Shown here piece after piece: positions 32,380 to 45,400 of a stretch of 64,000 bases of DNA (its first letter is position 1; every line of letters begins with the position of its first letter). Source of the DNA: Neofusicoccum parvum. Lineage: Eukaryota; Ascomycota; Dothideomycetes; Botryosphaeriales; Botryosphaeriaceae. The position numbers were made by a program, and so were the translations under genes. The stretch lies in NCBI GenBank assembly GCA_020912385.1, contig CP087211.1, positions 1,426,001-1,490,000 on the forward strand, in the 5' to 3' direction. Under the pieces are notes generated by a model. It saw nothing but the letters and a program-made list of their open reading frames with translations, had not been told where the DNA came from and made no database searches.

Positions 32380-33852
32380 TTACTCCTCTTCGTCTCCGTC
32401 CTTGAACTCCACAGGGTGTTTGTCCAAACTCTCATACCATTGGATAAGGCTTCCGATCAAGAAAGCCCAGCTGCCCCAGAACGTGCTGCATGAGGCTTGG
32501 TACTGCGCCCAGCTGCTGGCGTCATAGCCAAAGGCTGGACAAAGCGTGAAACCAATGCCGCCAATCAGATTCCAGAAGCCGATGTGCCAGCCGAGCACGG
32601 ATGGTGCCGGTTTCCACCACGTCACCTGTGTCTCGACCATGAAGAGGGCGCCGGAAAGGATGAAACCAGATCCCCCGATGATCTGCGGGGTCCAGTACAC
32701 ACCATCCCTTAGGCCGGTGGACATGTTGTCGTAGATCCCGGGAAGTGAGGTGAATCCCGCGATCCAGAAGATCGTGGCGGCGATCAACTGGACGAAGGAA
32801 GCAAGGAAACCTAGTTCACGAAAGTAGTGGGTTCGAAGATCCTTCCAAGAAGGCATCCAGCGCCACTTGCGAACATCCACAGGGTCCGCGCCGGAGCCTA
32901 CGAGGTTGTTCCTGTTGGAATGGTGGTGATCGCACGGTGCCACGGGGTGGACGCGTACGACGACGGGATCTGTGACGGCCTTTTCCGGATCAGGCTGTTT
33001 CTCAACCTGCGACGTTTGGAAACCGGAGCTCTGGGAATGCCCATGGAATAGATGCTCGACAGCCCAGCCGAAACAACCGGAGCGGTGATCATTGACTGCT
33101 TCGAGCAGCAGGAGAATGGATCCAATGACGAAGATGGTCGCACCTACGAAAGCAGTGATGCCGCCTCCATACAACACCTCGTTACGAAACTCGGAAGACG
33201 GGCGAATGAGCGGGAGAAAAGCGAAGAAGCCGTTGATGACCCAGACGATGCTGCCGAGAGAGAAGATCACGGCAACGAGGTACGATATGTCCCAGACGGG
33301 GAAGTGGGTGAACATGCGGGCTATGCCGTGCGCGATCTGGGCTGGCTGATTGGTCTTCTTGGGAAGGTCATGCTTGGCTGTGGCGGTGCGAGCAGCATGA
33401 GCAGCTCGGGCCTTGTCGACCTGCAACGCATGCCTGCCCTTGCGGTTGTTTCGGGAGCTCCACTTGAAGGAAACGCCCGGGCTTGACTCGGTGTGGAAAC
33501 CCTTTTCGCCCTCGTCGATGATGTTATAGTGGGCGCGCGTAGGGTTGAACTGCTTCAGCGGGCCGTTGACCCTATGTGTGATGCGAAGATCGCGGCGGTG
33601 AAGTAGCGGCTCACGCTCATTGTGAAATTGACGGTTTCGGGGGGGCACGCCGTGGGTAGTCGCAGTGTTGAAGTCTTCGGAAAAGCGCTGTGGTAAAGTC
33701 AGTCGCGCACGAATGACTGCGTGGCAAGGAATGCGGCGTACACTCATGCGTCGGCTGCCCAGGCCCGTAGGCGTGGAGGGCGATGGAGGTGTCGCCATGG
33801 CGTCGCGCGCGGGAACGAGCGTGTTTAGTGAGAGGTGACGGGGCTGGAGCAA
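32380..33852 (-). CDS. fungal multi-span integral membrane protein
   Basis: A frame of 490 codons that probably contains a 54-nt in-frame intron at 33741-33688 (GTACGC donor, GACTGACTTT branch, CACAG), joining RRMS to RFSEDFNTATTHGV. About 120 polar residues precede hydrophobic spans: DISYLVAVIFSLGSIVWVIN, GGGITAFVGATIFVIGSILL, LGFLASFVQLIAATIFWIAG, IIGGSGFILSGALFMVE, HIGFWNLIGGIGFTLCPAFG, and a final WGSWAFLIGSLIQWYESLDK. Spaced Gly/Ser residues and Glu after a span (LLLLEAVND, FMVETQVTWWKP) recall YrhK-type repeats. No function can be given. Starts at 33852 or 33798 are both possible. The intron is inferred from splice signals only, because its length keeps the frame. Confidence 0.78.
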   Translation of the reverse strand: MLQPRHLSLNTLVPARDAMATPPSPSTPTGLGSRRMSVRRIPCHAVIRARLTLPQRFSEDFNTATTHGVPPRNRQFHNEREPLLHRRDLRITHRVNGPLKQFNPTRAHYNIIDEGEKGFHTESSPGVSFKWSSRNNRKGRHALQVDKARAAHAARTATAKHDLPKKTNQPAQIAHGIARMFTHFPVWDISYLVAVIFSLGSIVWVINGFFAFLPLIRPSSEFRNEVLYGGGITAFVGATIFVIGSILLLLEAVNDHRSGCFGWAVEHLFHGHSQSSGFQTSQVEKQPDPEKAVTDPVVVRVHPVAPCDHHHSNRNNLVGSGADPVDVRKWRWMPSWKDLRTHYFRELGFLASFVQLIAATIFWIAGFTSLPGIYDNMSTGLRDGVYWTPQIIGGSGFILSGALFMVETQVTWWKPAPSVLGWHIGFWNLIGGIGFTLCPAFGYDASSWAQYQASCSTFWGSWAFLIGSLIQWYESLDKHPVEFKDGDEEE

Positions 33853-34704
33853 GAGAGACAGCGGAAGGTTGGCCGCTCAAGCGGTCCAGATCCCATTGCG
33901 CTGGGAAAGCATGTCATGATGAGTTTTCCAAGACGCGGCGCTGAGAGCAGGCCGGTTGCGCGTCGTTGACAAACACGCGTTAACGTCACTCGCTCGGGAT
34001 CCCGCCGGCGAATCCTGCCTTGCTTTCTCAACCCGCACGCACGCCAAACCCTCCAAACACCGCCGCAACCTACCTGACCGCTGCTGCTCGCGCTTCGCTC
34101 CTGCCGACAATGGCCTCTGCTCTCGACGACGACGCGCTGCAGATGGCCTTTGGCACCTGGCGCCGCGCAATCCCTCGCTCTTCCACGTTCGCCCACTTTC
34201 CACCGACAGCCGCGCCTGGACACCATTGCATTGCAGCGTAGAATCCTGAACCGCTCTCCTCGCAACTGCCATCTCACGGCAGCGTTGGAGTCACGACCGA
34301 CTCCGCCATCATGCTCGCCGAGTTCCGTGCAGCGAAGGAGGCTGGCCCAGAGCCATGGCTGGTCCGGGGCGTCCCGCCTTGTTTTACGATCCTGCGCTTG
34401 TCGAGCCGATCGCGCTCCTACGCGCGGTTTCGCGTGGGATAGCGGAGCGTGGAGGAATGCAACGCGTCTGAGGAGGCTGGCCCATGGTATCAACGAGGAG
34501 AAGATCACTTTGGTGTTGAGATGGGAGGCCCCAGGCTTTTCTTCATCTGCGATCACGCCCGAGGAATATCCGTTATGACGCCATGGTGGCCTGCATCCAG
34601 ACGACCAATGTCAGGAAGGTACGGGTAACCATGGTGCAGAGCGAGAGAGCAAGAGCAAGGACAAAGTTGGACCCGTGATCACTTCTGCCTCGTTGCTAGA
34701 GTAG
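33853..34704. other. intergenic, promoter side of the membrane-protein gene
   Basis: About 850 bases, GC-rich up to 34500. Frames on both strands look random except for a short coding-like patch near 34570-34680 that may belong to the relic described next. Confidence 0.4.
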
Positions 34705-35246
34705 TTCACCTTACCATCTGCTACGTTTTGCACGCCTACCGGATATGACTGCATCATTATTCCATTGACAAATGATGACGAGTATATCCAGGACCTTCAG
34801 AACCCCAACCCCCCAAGCCTGCAATACGCCAATGGGTTTCCTGGAGCTCGTCATGAGATAGCGACCCAGAGCGCCCTCACTAACAATGAGCTACTCGAGT
34901 AGTATGCGACAGGTCCAACCACAAGGCAGGTCTAGGTTCATTCTACCATCTTTCACAGGTTGACCTCTATGCCGGATTCATCGGAATTCCTCTCTGGTGT
35001 GATCTCGAGGTGGAGTCGTTCCAACGGACCTATCCTGTCTACCAAGGCCGGTGATCCTGAATTGCCTATATCCATGATCCGTCCCTTCCGTCATTGCGTT
35101 CAATAGCCACGAGGACGATCATCATCATCCGGTACTGCCGGTTGCAGTCCGTTTTCCGGGTTATACTGGATGCGATCTACCGGGAGCACCCGCTGACAGA
35201 CACTAGTCCAATTCACATTGGTTCCCGAAATTTCTCCTACTCATAG
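34705..35246 (+). other. coding-like stretches, gene relic or unrecognised small gene
   Basis: Three adjoining open stretches have protein-like composition. 34705-34902 encodes TGYDCIIIPLTNDDEYIQDL and continues to NNELLE-stop. 34890-35054, in another frame, encodes DLYAGFIGIPLWCDLEV. 35112-35246 encodes a third (RYCRLQSVFRVILDAIYREH). A 60-nt intron 34899-34958 (GTAGTA donor, TTTCACAG acceptor) would join the first to a frame open to 35106. No ATG start or known family could be identified. Either a short unannotated gene or the remains of one. Confidence 0.3.
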
Positions 35247-38200
35247 ACTTCTACCCCTTTCTTACTGGAGAAAGGTTGCCCGGCACAGCCATACTGGACG
35301 CGTAAGAGTGGACCGATCAGGCGTACCGATGGCTGGAAGGATGGACGCCCTCCCCGAGCGGTACTTCTTGCGTAACGCTCGCAATAATGATCCTTCGCCT
35401 CTGCAATCTGGCCTTTCCTTTCTCACATCATTGACTTTGACCCATAGCATCCTGTGGCGCGGATGTGAACGGAGTTGCCGTTCGCGGTTGCCTAGTGCCG
35501 GCGTTTCTCGCCCTAGGCCCACCGACCGGCTCTCAAAGTTGCCCTTTCCTTTCAGCCTGGTTTTCTCTCCGGCGGTGGCGTAAAGAGCCGGCTCGGATGC
35601 GGCCGATTCGTGGCTGGCGCTGTCACTCGGTACCAGCAGGCGAACAGTCATTCCCGTGGTTAATAACGCCACAGTCCAACTAGGCACCAGAAACCGAGCA
35701 TCCTTTGTACTCCTTGCTTGCAAATGGCTGCATCGTCTCGATCTGCTCTTCTCCGATGACAAATGCCACGCGGTCTTCTAGAAGAGGGATGCATCTAGTC
35801 CTCCTAAACCTTCTATTCGCCGCTAGAGCATTATGGAGTATTTTCCCAATAGCACCTTAGTGTTGGCGAAGGGCGGCGATGGTGGCAAAATAGTAGACCC
35901 ACCTGTCTGCAAGCAAGCGAGAGCTGGCGTGCACTTCTCGTGTCCGTGTCATCGGGCGGACGTATGCGGCATGTCAGCCACAAATGAAGGTGCTTCGGCC
36001 GGTTTGCTGCGCACGACGGGACGCTACTGATCCCGGGCACACACACACATGGGGGTGATCTTTTATTCTCGAACCGCCGGAAAGGCCGAGAGCGCATATC
36101 GTTGAGAGCGTTGCCAAGCTTTGCTCTGGCTGGGTTCGACTCGAGTGTCCAACCATGAGCCCACATAAACTTTGCTCTCATAGCGGCCAGAACCGCTGAG
36201 ACAACTTACGACAAAACAGCCCGCTGGAATTGCACTTTGAGCTGTTGTCAACGAAAGTCTTTCAGCTGTACTCACCGGTTTGCGGCGTTCATTAATGCTC
36301 ATATGTTCCAAACGTCAAAACATGCGAGATACCGAATCGAGTAAGCACGCATCTGCAAGACTACCAACAAGCTCGAACCCTCACCCTGCTCGTCCCGCGG
36401 CGCAAGTGAGAGGCAGGCTGGCCAAAGTGTGGGGGAAAGATGATGCTTTGAGCTAGTCGCACAAGCTATCTTGCTGCACGTACCCGCAACACGAGGGGGG
36501 CTGGAGTATGGAGAGCAAGCCGAGTGGGCACTTGGCCCCAAGGGTCCCGAAATCGTGAGCATGTAAGAGCGAGTGAAAGGAGCCAGCCATCAGCAGCATC
36601 CTTTACATGCATGCAAGCGGAATTAGAGTTCGAAGATGACTAGTCAACCTTTTGCGCGCAACGCCACCAACACTATACTGCAACGGGCCCACAGCAGCGT
36701 CACGTTACTTGGGCCCTTTTGGACGCGCCGTTAGAGCCTGTTCGCTGCTGCATGTGCGATCGGAAGCAGGCTTTTTTTTTTTTCTTTTTCCCTTCTCTCT
36801 ACCCGGATCTGGGCCTATCCGGTCCCTCTTTTTCGGTGCTTGCGTGCCCGCGCAGGGAGTCGAAGCAGCGAGCGAATGACTAACTTACCGCCTTCCCGCC
36901 GATGGCCCAACACACCGTCCGCACGCGCAGCACGGGGACGCACGCACAAGTCGTCGGGTCGGAAAGTTAGTTTAAAGCGAGATAAATAAGCTTTTTGCAA
37001 GCTGACCTATCGTGTGACGGTCGGTGCGGCTTTGCTGCGGTGCTATACATACATACCAAGCAAAACAACCAAGGCGGGCCGGTGCAAAGGATGAAAGATT
37101 ACAGCAGCTGATGAGAGACCTTACTGCTCGCACCGGCAAACGCCACACCGCGTTGGCGGGGCTTAGTTGCAAAGTGTTCGTAGGCAGACGGCAACAGGTG
37201 ACGAGCCGGGGTAAGCTGCGCCGAACGGGTCGCGGCGGCAAGCCTGGCTCCAGTCAGCAAAACGAAAGGCGGAGGCCGATCGATGGTACGTGGATGTCTC
37301 TCTTTGCTGCGAAGGAGTGTTGGCATGATGAGAGGCATGCCACCACCGCGCGGCCGATGATGGCAGATGGGCATGCTGTTGGCTGACGTCTGCTGTCTGA
37401 TCGAGAGACGCCTTCCCGCGCGGCAACCCGTGCTCGACGGCTTTCCCGCTCTCACGCACCCCTACCCGCACCCTGCCACCACTCCTCCGCTGATGAGGGC
37501 GGATGGTGGGTGGGATGATGTGATGCACGCCGGTCCCAGCCTGGAACGGGAAGGCCAGGGCAGGACGAGGGCGCAAGAGTTGGGAAGGGGTGGCATGGTG
37601 AAGCACGGGAAGAAGCGTGTGGCAGCGCTGGCCGTCTCTCTGGCGCCAAGGGAAATCGGCATCTGATCGTTGATGCGCATTGGCAGCTCTGGCGCTGTAG
37701 TTTCTTGTCCGCCGGGGAGCTGGCGCATGGATGGAACGGACAGCGCGGGCAGGCGGGACGGCCTCGCACCGACTCTCAGATTTGCACGTCTCAGCTCATC
37801 TCGATTGGAGAGCGCCGAGGGCAGGGCAGCGCTCGCGCGAGGCCCGTGGAGGGTTAGGGAGGAATTGCTCCGACGCGGACCGGGTTATGACGATGATGTG
37901 CGAGTCGCACGTTGAGAACGTTTCATCATGGTCCCCTTTGCAATGCGATCAGCTGGAAGCGGCAGTGCTGCCGCAGGACGGGCTGTGGGATGATGACGAC
38001 TGGCAGGTCACGAGGGGAGGCTGCGGCAAAGTAATTGATGCGGTCCGTTCGGCGCATAATATCACGGAGAGTGAGATCAGAATAACGTTGCAGTAAGCGA
38101 CGCTGCTCGGGCCCGCGAGCGCGACAATATGCGGTCAACACGAGAAGATGGGGGAACGGCGTTCGCGGCGGCGCTGGAGTGTGGAGAGGTGGTCCCTTGG

Positions 38201-41057
38201 TCCCTTGGTCGCTCGAGGCGGTGGGGAGTCATGCCGCTGTTGCGAGCGCGGCCAGTGGCGTGCATGCTTAGCCACGCACCCACGACACAGGTGTTTGTTC
38301 TTGTGGGAACGACCCCAGAGTTGGCAATTAATTCGCCACATCGTGAGACTGTAGCGGGAAAGCTTAGCGGGAGACCGAGGGCAGCAGCGCCAGGGAAAGC
38401 TCCGTCAGACGCGAGATCACAATCGAAACGCAGCCCGGAGATCGCGGGCGCTGGCTGGCCTTGTGGCCTTGCGCGCGGCACACGGCTGCTGAGGGCCGCG
38501 CAGAAGCCGCGCCTCGTTTCCTGGGAAGGATGGGCGATGCAACTGCGCGCACACCCAGACACTGCCCCATCAGCGGCGAAGGAAGGCGGCGTGGGCGGGA
38601 AGGTCGGCCCACCAGCCACTGGACGGCCGGCGGCGCGGCAACCCTCTCTCGTCCCGGTAGCGCGCGCTGCTGTGGAGAGGGCGGGAGACCAAGTCAACAA
38701 TCGATAAGCATCAGGACTCTCGTGCAGGCCGCTAGACCTCAGATCGGCCCACTGGCGAGACGAGCGGTGAGCGTCACACACGGCGCCCGGCCGGGCGACT
38801 TGACAGCGAAGCTGAAGACTGCCTGCGTGGTGTCTGTGACAGTCCATGTGGGGTTGCTGCTCACGGGGGCACGATGGACTTTTTTTGCCTTCGTGTGTGT
38901 GGCCACGGCGCGCTCCTGGGCCGTCGTGGGCCATGCGCGGCCTCGTAAACTCCACCCGCTGCTTGCCGTGAGCACGCATTTGGCCCCCCAGCCCCAGCAG
39001 CGAAACGGCAGCGCGGCAGTACGTTCTGCCGGCCTGTACCGCCGGGGCACCGCAACACGAGAAGCCCGCAGCGACGCGCACCCATGCTCAGTCGAATTTT
39101 CTGGAGCTGGTGACCCAACGATCGGCGCGCGAGCCAACCGCGTCAGGCTAGTGCGCGTACAGCATGGAAGCTTCCTCAGGGCAGGATAGCGCTCGCGGAC
39201 CAGTCGGCGCGCGGTGGGCAGCCGGTGGCCGGGCGCGGCAGGGATATCGATCGCTGCTTGCTGCTCTCCACAGGCGCCGTTCTAGCCCAGTCCCGTAGCG
39301 CGCCCCATTTCTTGCCGGTCAGTCGTTTCCACACCGTACTCGCCAGCCAGGCCTAGTCAAGCCGTCGCGGGCGCATCGCGTAAGTCTATCTGCGATGACC
39401 CACCAGAAACGTGGTTTGCCAGGAGATGGGCTTTTTCGTCGCGGCGGCAGTCAGACGGCGCCGGCGGTCATGCGCAGGCCGGAGCTTTGTCTTGTTTGCG
39501 GCGCGCCGCCCAGCTGAAACCGCGCGTGCGATTTTCTCATTGGCCTACTAATTTCCGCCGCCGGGCGCTGAGATGACGAACGGCGCTGGGTGTGCGAGGC
39601 GTCGAGCTGGCGGCGGTGGCCAATCAGCCGGGCGCTGGGCACGGCCCAATGGCAAGAGTAAGGCGGGCCTCTGCCTCTGCGCACGCCCCGTTATTTTGGC
39701 CAGCCAGCCGGCTGTGAGCAGGCTGTGAGACAGCCAATCACTGTCAAACAGCTCTCGTTACGGAGGCTAAATAGGGTCGGAGGGCGTTTCGCAGCAGGCA
39801 AGTGGCGAGCAGGCCGCCGTCCCACCGCGGCCAGCGCATGATGGTTTCGCTGCGCGTTGCGAGTCATCGCCGGGGCGCCCAAGATTAGCAGCGCAGAGGC
39901 CGTGCCGCAGCCAAAGTATTGGGAGTCATGATGGAGGCTGTTGCTCCGTGGATCTGCGCGCGGCTTGGACGAGACGGGCGCACGCCGCCGAGGCAGGGCG
40001 GCGCTGCGAGCTCGCGTGCCGTCGTCAGCCAACGGCTCGTGGGCGACTGGGCGGACGTTGGGCCAGGGGCCGGCGGCGATCTCCTGCCTGGACGTGGGCC
40101 GTGGGCCGTGGGCCGTGGGCCGTGGGCGCGGCTGGCATGCGTGCGACCGGCCGCGACGCTGCGTCTGGGGAGGCACGCCGCGTGCGCTGCGACATTTTTG
40201 CCGCTTTGTCGCTGCCGGAACGAGGAATGCACTGGGCCCGTTTTGGCACGCTGGGCAGCGCGCGACGACGCATGCAGCACCCGGCCCCCAGCTGCACCGC
40301 GAGCATCGCTGCTGCACGCCAAGCGCGTTGGCTGGCCGGCGAGACGCTCGCGCCGCGCGCCATTGGCTGCGCCGCCCAGCGAGGAGGGCGGGCGCAGCGC
40401 CTGTGCGCCGGCCTGTTCCTTGCACACGCTGCACGCAAGACGCCCGCTAGGGAGGGCGTGCTGCTAGGGCTCTGGCCCGCCCAGCGCAGTCACGCCCGCT
40501 GCGACACGCCAGAGATCCTTCGCCGTGCCGCTAACGTCAATCCCGCCGGCGTCAGCCTGCAGTGCCTGAGCGCCGTGTCGCCGCCGGCCAGGGGGGCCCG
40601 CAACAAAGTAGCCACGCCTAGTCCGTCTTCGTCATTGCGGTGGAGCATGGATCACCTAGCCTGCGCCTTCCTATTAGACAGGCCCTTGTCGCGCCCTGCA
40701 ACGTTCATCGGCGCCCGGACATCTGCAGCACTTATCATCACCGCTGCCCGCCTCGGCTGCCCGCCTACTACTGCCTTTGCCTGCCATACCTGTCTACATC
40801 ATAACATCCCGCCCACCACCAACCTCACCTCTCCCCTCCCGCCTCACAGCCCTCAGCCTCTCCCAGCCGCCTCACCCAATTGACTCTCCCGGCTTTCCTT
40901 TTCTCACCTCTCTGCTCTTCTGCGTCTCCGACCGGCCCACAGGAATCCTGGTGCTTTCTTGTCCCTAGGCCGCTTGGATCCACCGCTTTAATAGTCCTTG
41001 GAGCCCTTCGCTGGACCACCGAGGACGACCTCTCTCACTCCGCCCCAGCTTTCCACC
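35247..41057. other. 5.8-kb gene-poor region upstream of the Ran1-like kinase
   Basis: No convincing coding sequence on either strand. From about 37000 the DNA is very GC-rich, so long chance frames appear (for example 39948-40883), but they lack family motifs and overlap each other. The last 350 bases (40700-41057) are strongly C/T-rich, consistent with the kinase promoter and 5' UTR. Confidence 0.5.
40094..40128. repeat. 7-bp tandem repeat, five units
   Basis: GTGGGCC is repeated four times, followed by GTGGGCG. It lies about 950 bases upstream of the kinase start. Confidence 0.85.
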
Positions 41058-42433
41058 ATGTTGCCGACCCCGCCCGCATCGCCAACGCTCAGTGGAGGAT
41101 ACGCCCCGCCCCAGCAACGGTTGGGACAGATTCTCGCCGGCCGCCTACAGTTCATTGGAATCCTTGGTGAGGGCGCCTATGGAACCGTCTACAAGGCCGT
41201 GGATATCCACTCCGGAGTCCAGTATGCTGTCAAGGCCCTGAACAAGCTCAACCTCGAGCCCCGCCAGAGGAAATTCCAGCAGCGTGAGATCCAGCTCCAT
41301 CACTTGGCCAGTTCGCACCCAAATGTAGTGTCGCTGGTCAAGATAATGGACTCACCTGAGTGCACATACGTAGTCTTGGAGTACTGCCCCGACGGCGACC
41401 TCTTCTCCAACATCACTGAGCGCGGAAGGTACGCCCGCGATGACGAGCTTGCCAGGAGAGCATTCCTCCAGATCTTGGACGCCGTAGGCTACTGCCACTC
41501 CCTTGGCATCTACCACCGGGACCTGAAGCCCGAGAACATTCTGGTCACGGATAACGGCAACACCGTCAAGCTCGCTGACTTTGGCCTCGCCACCTCTGAC
41601 CCTTACACCTCTGACTTCGGGTGCGGATCTACCTTCTACATGTCTCCAGGTATGCATTCCGTGGAGCGATGATCCCTGCGCACAGATGCTAACGTGTCAC
41701 AGAATGCCAACAGCCCAACCCCAAGGCTTACGCATCCTACGAGTCGGCACCCAATGACGTCTGGTCGTTGGGCGTCATCCTCGTGAACCTGACTTGCGGA
41801 CGCAACCCTTGGAAAAAGGCCTCTCTGGAGGACTCTACCTTCCGTGCCTTCATGAAGGATCCCAACTTCCTCAGGACCATTCTTCCCATCTCGTACGAGT
41901 TGGACGCCATTTTGAGGAGGATCTTCGATCCCAACCCGGCCACCAGAATCAAGCTTCCCGAACTGAGGGATCTGATTCAGCGTTGCCCGAGGTTCACCAA
42001 GGCCCCCACCCCCATCTACGCACCTGCACCCATCTCTCCCCCGATCCAGCCCTATGACCAGTGCAACCCGGGATTCCAGCCTGGAATGATGCCGATGCCC
42101 CAACCTTACATGGCCAGCTTTATTCCTCAGGCACCCATCTCTCCTCCGCCGTACTCCCTTCAGTACCCTGCTCTCTCCATCTCTTCTGGAAGCTCCGGGT
42201 CTGACACTGGTTCCGTCTTCTCTCACTTGTCCTCCAATTCCTCGGCTTCTTCCAATTCTTCAATTACGCATATGAACAGCATGCCGTGCCAGGGCGCAGG
42301 CATTGTCCCCCACCATTCATACGTTCCCAGCCCGGCCAACGCTTGGCTAAGCTCCTACTTCCAGCAGGCCGGTAATCTGGTGAAGCAGTTCTCTCAGCAG
42401 CTGTCCTTCCAACGGCCTCTCTGCGCCCATTAG
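41058..42433 (+). CDS. Ran1/Sks1/Vhs1-like serine/threonine protein kinase
   Basis: Exons 41058-41649 and 41703-42433 (53-nt intron, GTATGC donor, GCTAACG branch) give 440 residues; the junction joins FYMSP to ECQQPNPK. The kinase domain covers about residues 28-310: LGEGAYGTVYKA loop, YAVKALNK lysine, catalytic YHRDLKPEN, ADFGLATS, and YMSPECQQ in place of APE, a Ran1-group trait. NDVWSLGVILVNLTCGRNPW follows. The C-terminal 125 residues are Pro/Ser-rich and low complexity. S. pombe Ran1/Pat1 blocks meiosis; the yeast relatives act in glucose and stress signalling. The exact role here is not fixed by sequence. The start context CCACCATG is strong. The gene is isolated, with almost 6 kb of non-coding DNA upstream and 4.8 kb downstream. 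Confidence 0.9.
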
Positions 42434-45400
42434 ACCGGAGCCATCCCTTCGGAAGTTCCTGCCATCACGGAGATTTCTTCTATTTATCTTTATGAGCCTT
42501 CTTCACGATGTGTTCTATACTACCCTTTTCCAAAAGTCACGACGAGATGAGTTGTACTCTTTTCCAGTAAGGTGTTACGGGGTTGGCAAGGAACCGGCGC
42601 AAAACAAATCACCCACGGCGTTTTTCCCATGGACATTTTTATTACCGAGGTCTCGAATTCCACCGAGGACAGATATAGACGAACGGGGTCCCCGGTATTC
42701 CTGTATTGCTTTTTAATTTGCTTCCGGATATTTCAGCCTTGAGGCCAGTCGTTTCTCCATACTAGAATGGCGAGCGGATATCTGCTTTTTTCTACAAAGA
42801 CTGCACCGGGGGGATGTACCTGATCAGCTCAGAGGGGGGCCCGGAGCAGATGCAGCATTTCATGGGAGTTTCCACACAACAAGCACCTGGAGTGTCACTT
42901 GCGGGAGATTGATTTTTGCTCCATTCACATTCATTTTGATACCAGAGCACAAAAGCTCAGTTGTAAGATAGCGAGACTTCACAAAGGATGGCTTTGTTAG
43001 CTGGAATGGACGCCTTAGCGAGAGGCGCAGCAATGGACCAAAAAAAAAAATAAACAATAGACGCGAAAGCCTGGTTCACGCATCACAGCGACCACCTTAC
43101 CTTCCTGATCTGCACACCCTTGGTGACGCGCGAGTTTCATTGATCGACAGCTTGGAGCCCAGAGGACGTCGCGCCGGGCGACGGCTGGGCGGCGCACTGG
43201 CCCCCCGGTCAATCTTCAACTGTTCGCATGCAGGCAGCGAAGGAAAAGCTACCGGCCGGCTGGACGTCATAATCTCGCTTCCCCTTTCTAACTGACCAAA
43301 TTAGCAGGCTGATCAATCACAGGCCGGGCGCCCAGCGCATCGCGGGCGGCTGGCAGCCGTCGCACGCTAGCGGGCCTGGGATTGCAGCCTCCTCCGGGGC
43401 GCGCGGCCGGGGGTGGGCAGCGAACCAGGATGCGGGAGAGTGTATTGTCTTGCACACGGTGGTGTGCTGCCCGGCCAATGGGGGCCTTGGGCAGGCTGGA
43501 GATTGAGTTTGCAGCGTCATTGGCATCGGCAGATGAGTGGCCGTTTCTGGGCACCGGTGATGGGCGGGCTGGAGCTAAGGCGCTGATGGCCCGATTTCGA
43601 GGCGCAGGGCGGCACACAGAGGCAAGCTCCCGAGCCCAGCCCAGTCCTGTTGTTGCTGTGCCATGCCATGCATGCATGCCTGCACTTCACGATTCTGCTG
43701 CCGGCGCTCGAGAGATCCGTCATCTGACCCGCGCGCCCGCCGCCTTGCCAAGGTGGCCGCTTCAGCCTGGCCGGCGGCTCCTGCCACTAGCGTGCCTGCT
43801 CACGTTGTTTGCACGCCGCCGCGCCAGACCACCGCCACCGCGCAAAGGGCCCGGCCGGCGATGCCACCACCGCGACGACGGCCTCCGACGGCCTCCGCCG
43901 GCGCCGGGCTGGGTGCATCGCATCGCATCGCACCGCGCCGCGGATTCGCAGCGCGCCTCGCGGCCACGGAGGATCGCCGTGATGGGCGCGAGGCCCCACT
44001 GTTCAGATGTCACGGCGGCCGCGTACCTGCTGGCTGACCGGTAGGCTGAGAGCGCCCCCAGTGCCCCGTTTGCAACGCCGTCCAGCGTCCCCGGACGCAT
44101 GTCATCGCGCACAGTTGCAACGTGCGACAAGCAGTGGCGAAGGATGCGGTCCCTTGCCGTGTTTCTGCGCTCCGTTCCTCCAGCCGGACGGGTGGCCGTT
44201 TCGACACGCGGTTGATATCGCGCCTGCGCAGCCTCAGTCATGCGCTGACGCCGTCACCAGACCACTGGGCGAGAAGCAAATATTCCGCGCTTGCAACTCG
44301 TCAATCGCCGTTCTGTCAAACGTCAGACAACGTCGATTGGGCTGCCGGCCGCTTTTTACGCCCCCCTCCACGCCTCCAGCTAAACAAGCACTTCGCGGCT
44401 AAGATGCACATGCGAAACCCCCCCACTCACAGCCTGCCACAACTCAACCCTCCCTGCACCCGCTCACTCTACCTGACGACTCGAATCGCCGCACTGCCCT
44501 CCACCAAGCTCCAGCCATCTTCCATGCGAGATGCCGCAACTCCACGCCTCCTGGGGCCCGGCAGTTGGGCGTTGGGAGTTGGGAGGCGGAGGCCATCACG
44601 TTGCTTGCACCACTGCCTCCGCGCCGCCCCGCGCGCGCCGCTCCTCCCGCTGAGCCTTACCCTAGTCACGGTCTCCTGCCATCTCCCTCTCTTGCCCAGA
44701 GTCGGCTGAAGGCTGACCCGGCACAGGCTCCACGCATGCACGGAGGCCCTGTGCGTCCGTGACGCCCACGCCCGCTCTCGCGGACTCTCTTGTCATACAC
44801 GACGAATCTCCAGCGGCAGCGGGTCTTGATCGAGGGTCGTGGCACGACGCGCCCTTGCTCTCCTTCCGCCAAGTTGACCGGGGCTACACAGCCCGCGGAG
44901 CGGAACGCGCGCGCTTGCGTGCAACTGCGCTGCTATTGCTGCGCTCGCCCGCCTCATGTACTCCAGATCCGACCGGCTGCAGCCCCTAATGCATGCGCCC
45001 GGCTTGATGCGGTGCTGTCCCATGGCGGCGACGCTGCAGCCGTTGGAAGATGCGTGTGCCACCGCCGGGCGGCGCCGTCAGCGAGAGGCTGGGGCCAGCG
45101 CCCGGCTGTGCAGCCTCTATTCGAAGTAAGGTCCAGGTGAGTCGTCTCAGATGGGCGTGCATGCCTACCTCAACTGCTCGTCAGCATTACTTCTCTGTGG
45201 CAATGCTCGCGTGCCGGTCCGCCGCCCGGCTAGCCACCACTCGAGCTCTGCCTCCCTCGCCGCCTCGTCACCTTGTGCGAGTATGCATGCTCCTGTCCAT
45301 ATGTCACGCATGTATCGCCATGTGGATTAGATTGCGGCCGTCGTGGCTGTGGAAAGGAGGCCGAAGCAGCGTCACCCCGTGGCCCTCCCAGGCGCGTGTC

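Noticed and set aside
39948..40883. 311-codon frame upstream of the kinase
   Set aside because: Composition follows the GC-rich DNA and competing frames of similar length exist on both strands; no motif, no splice pattern.
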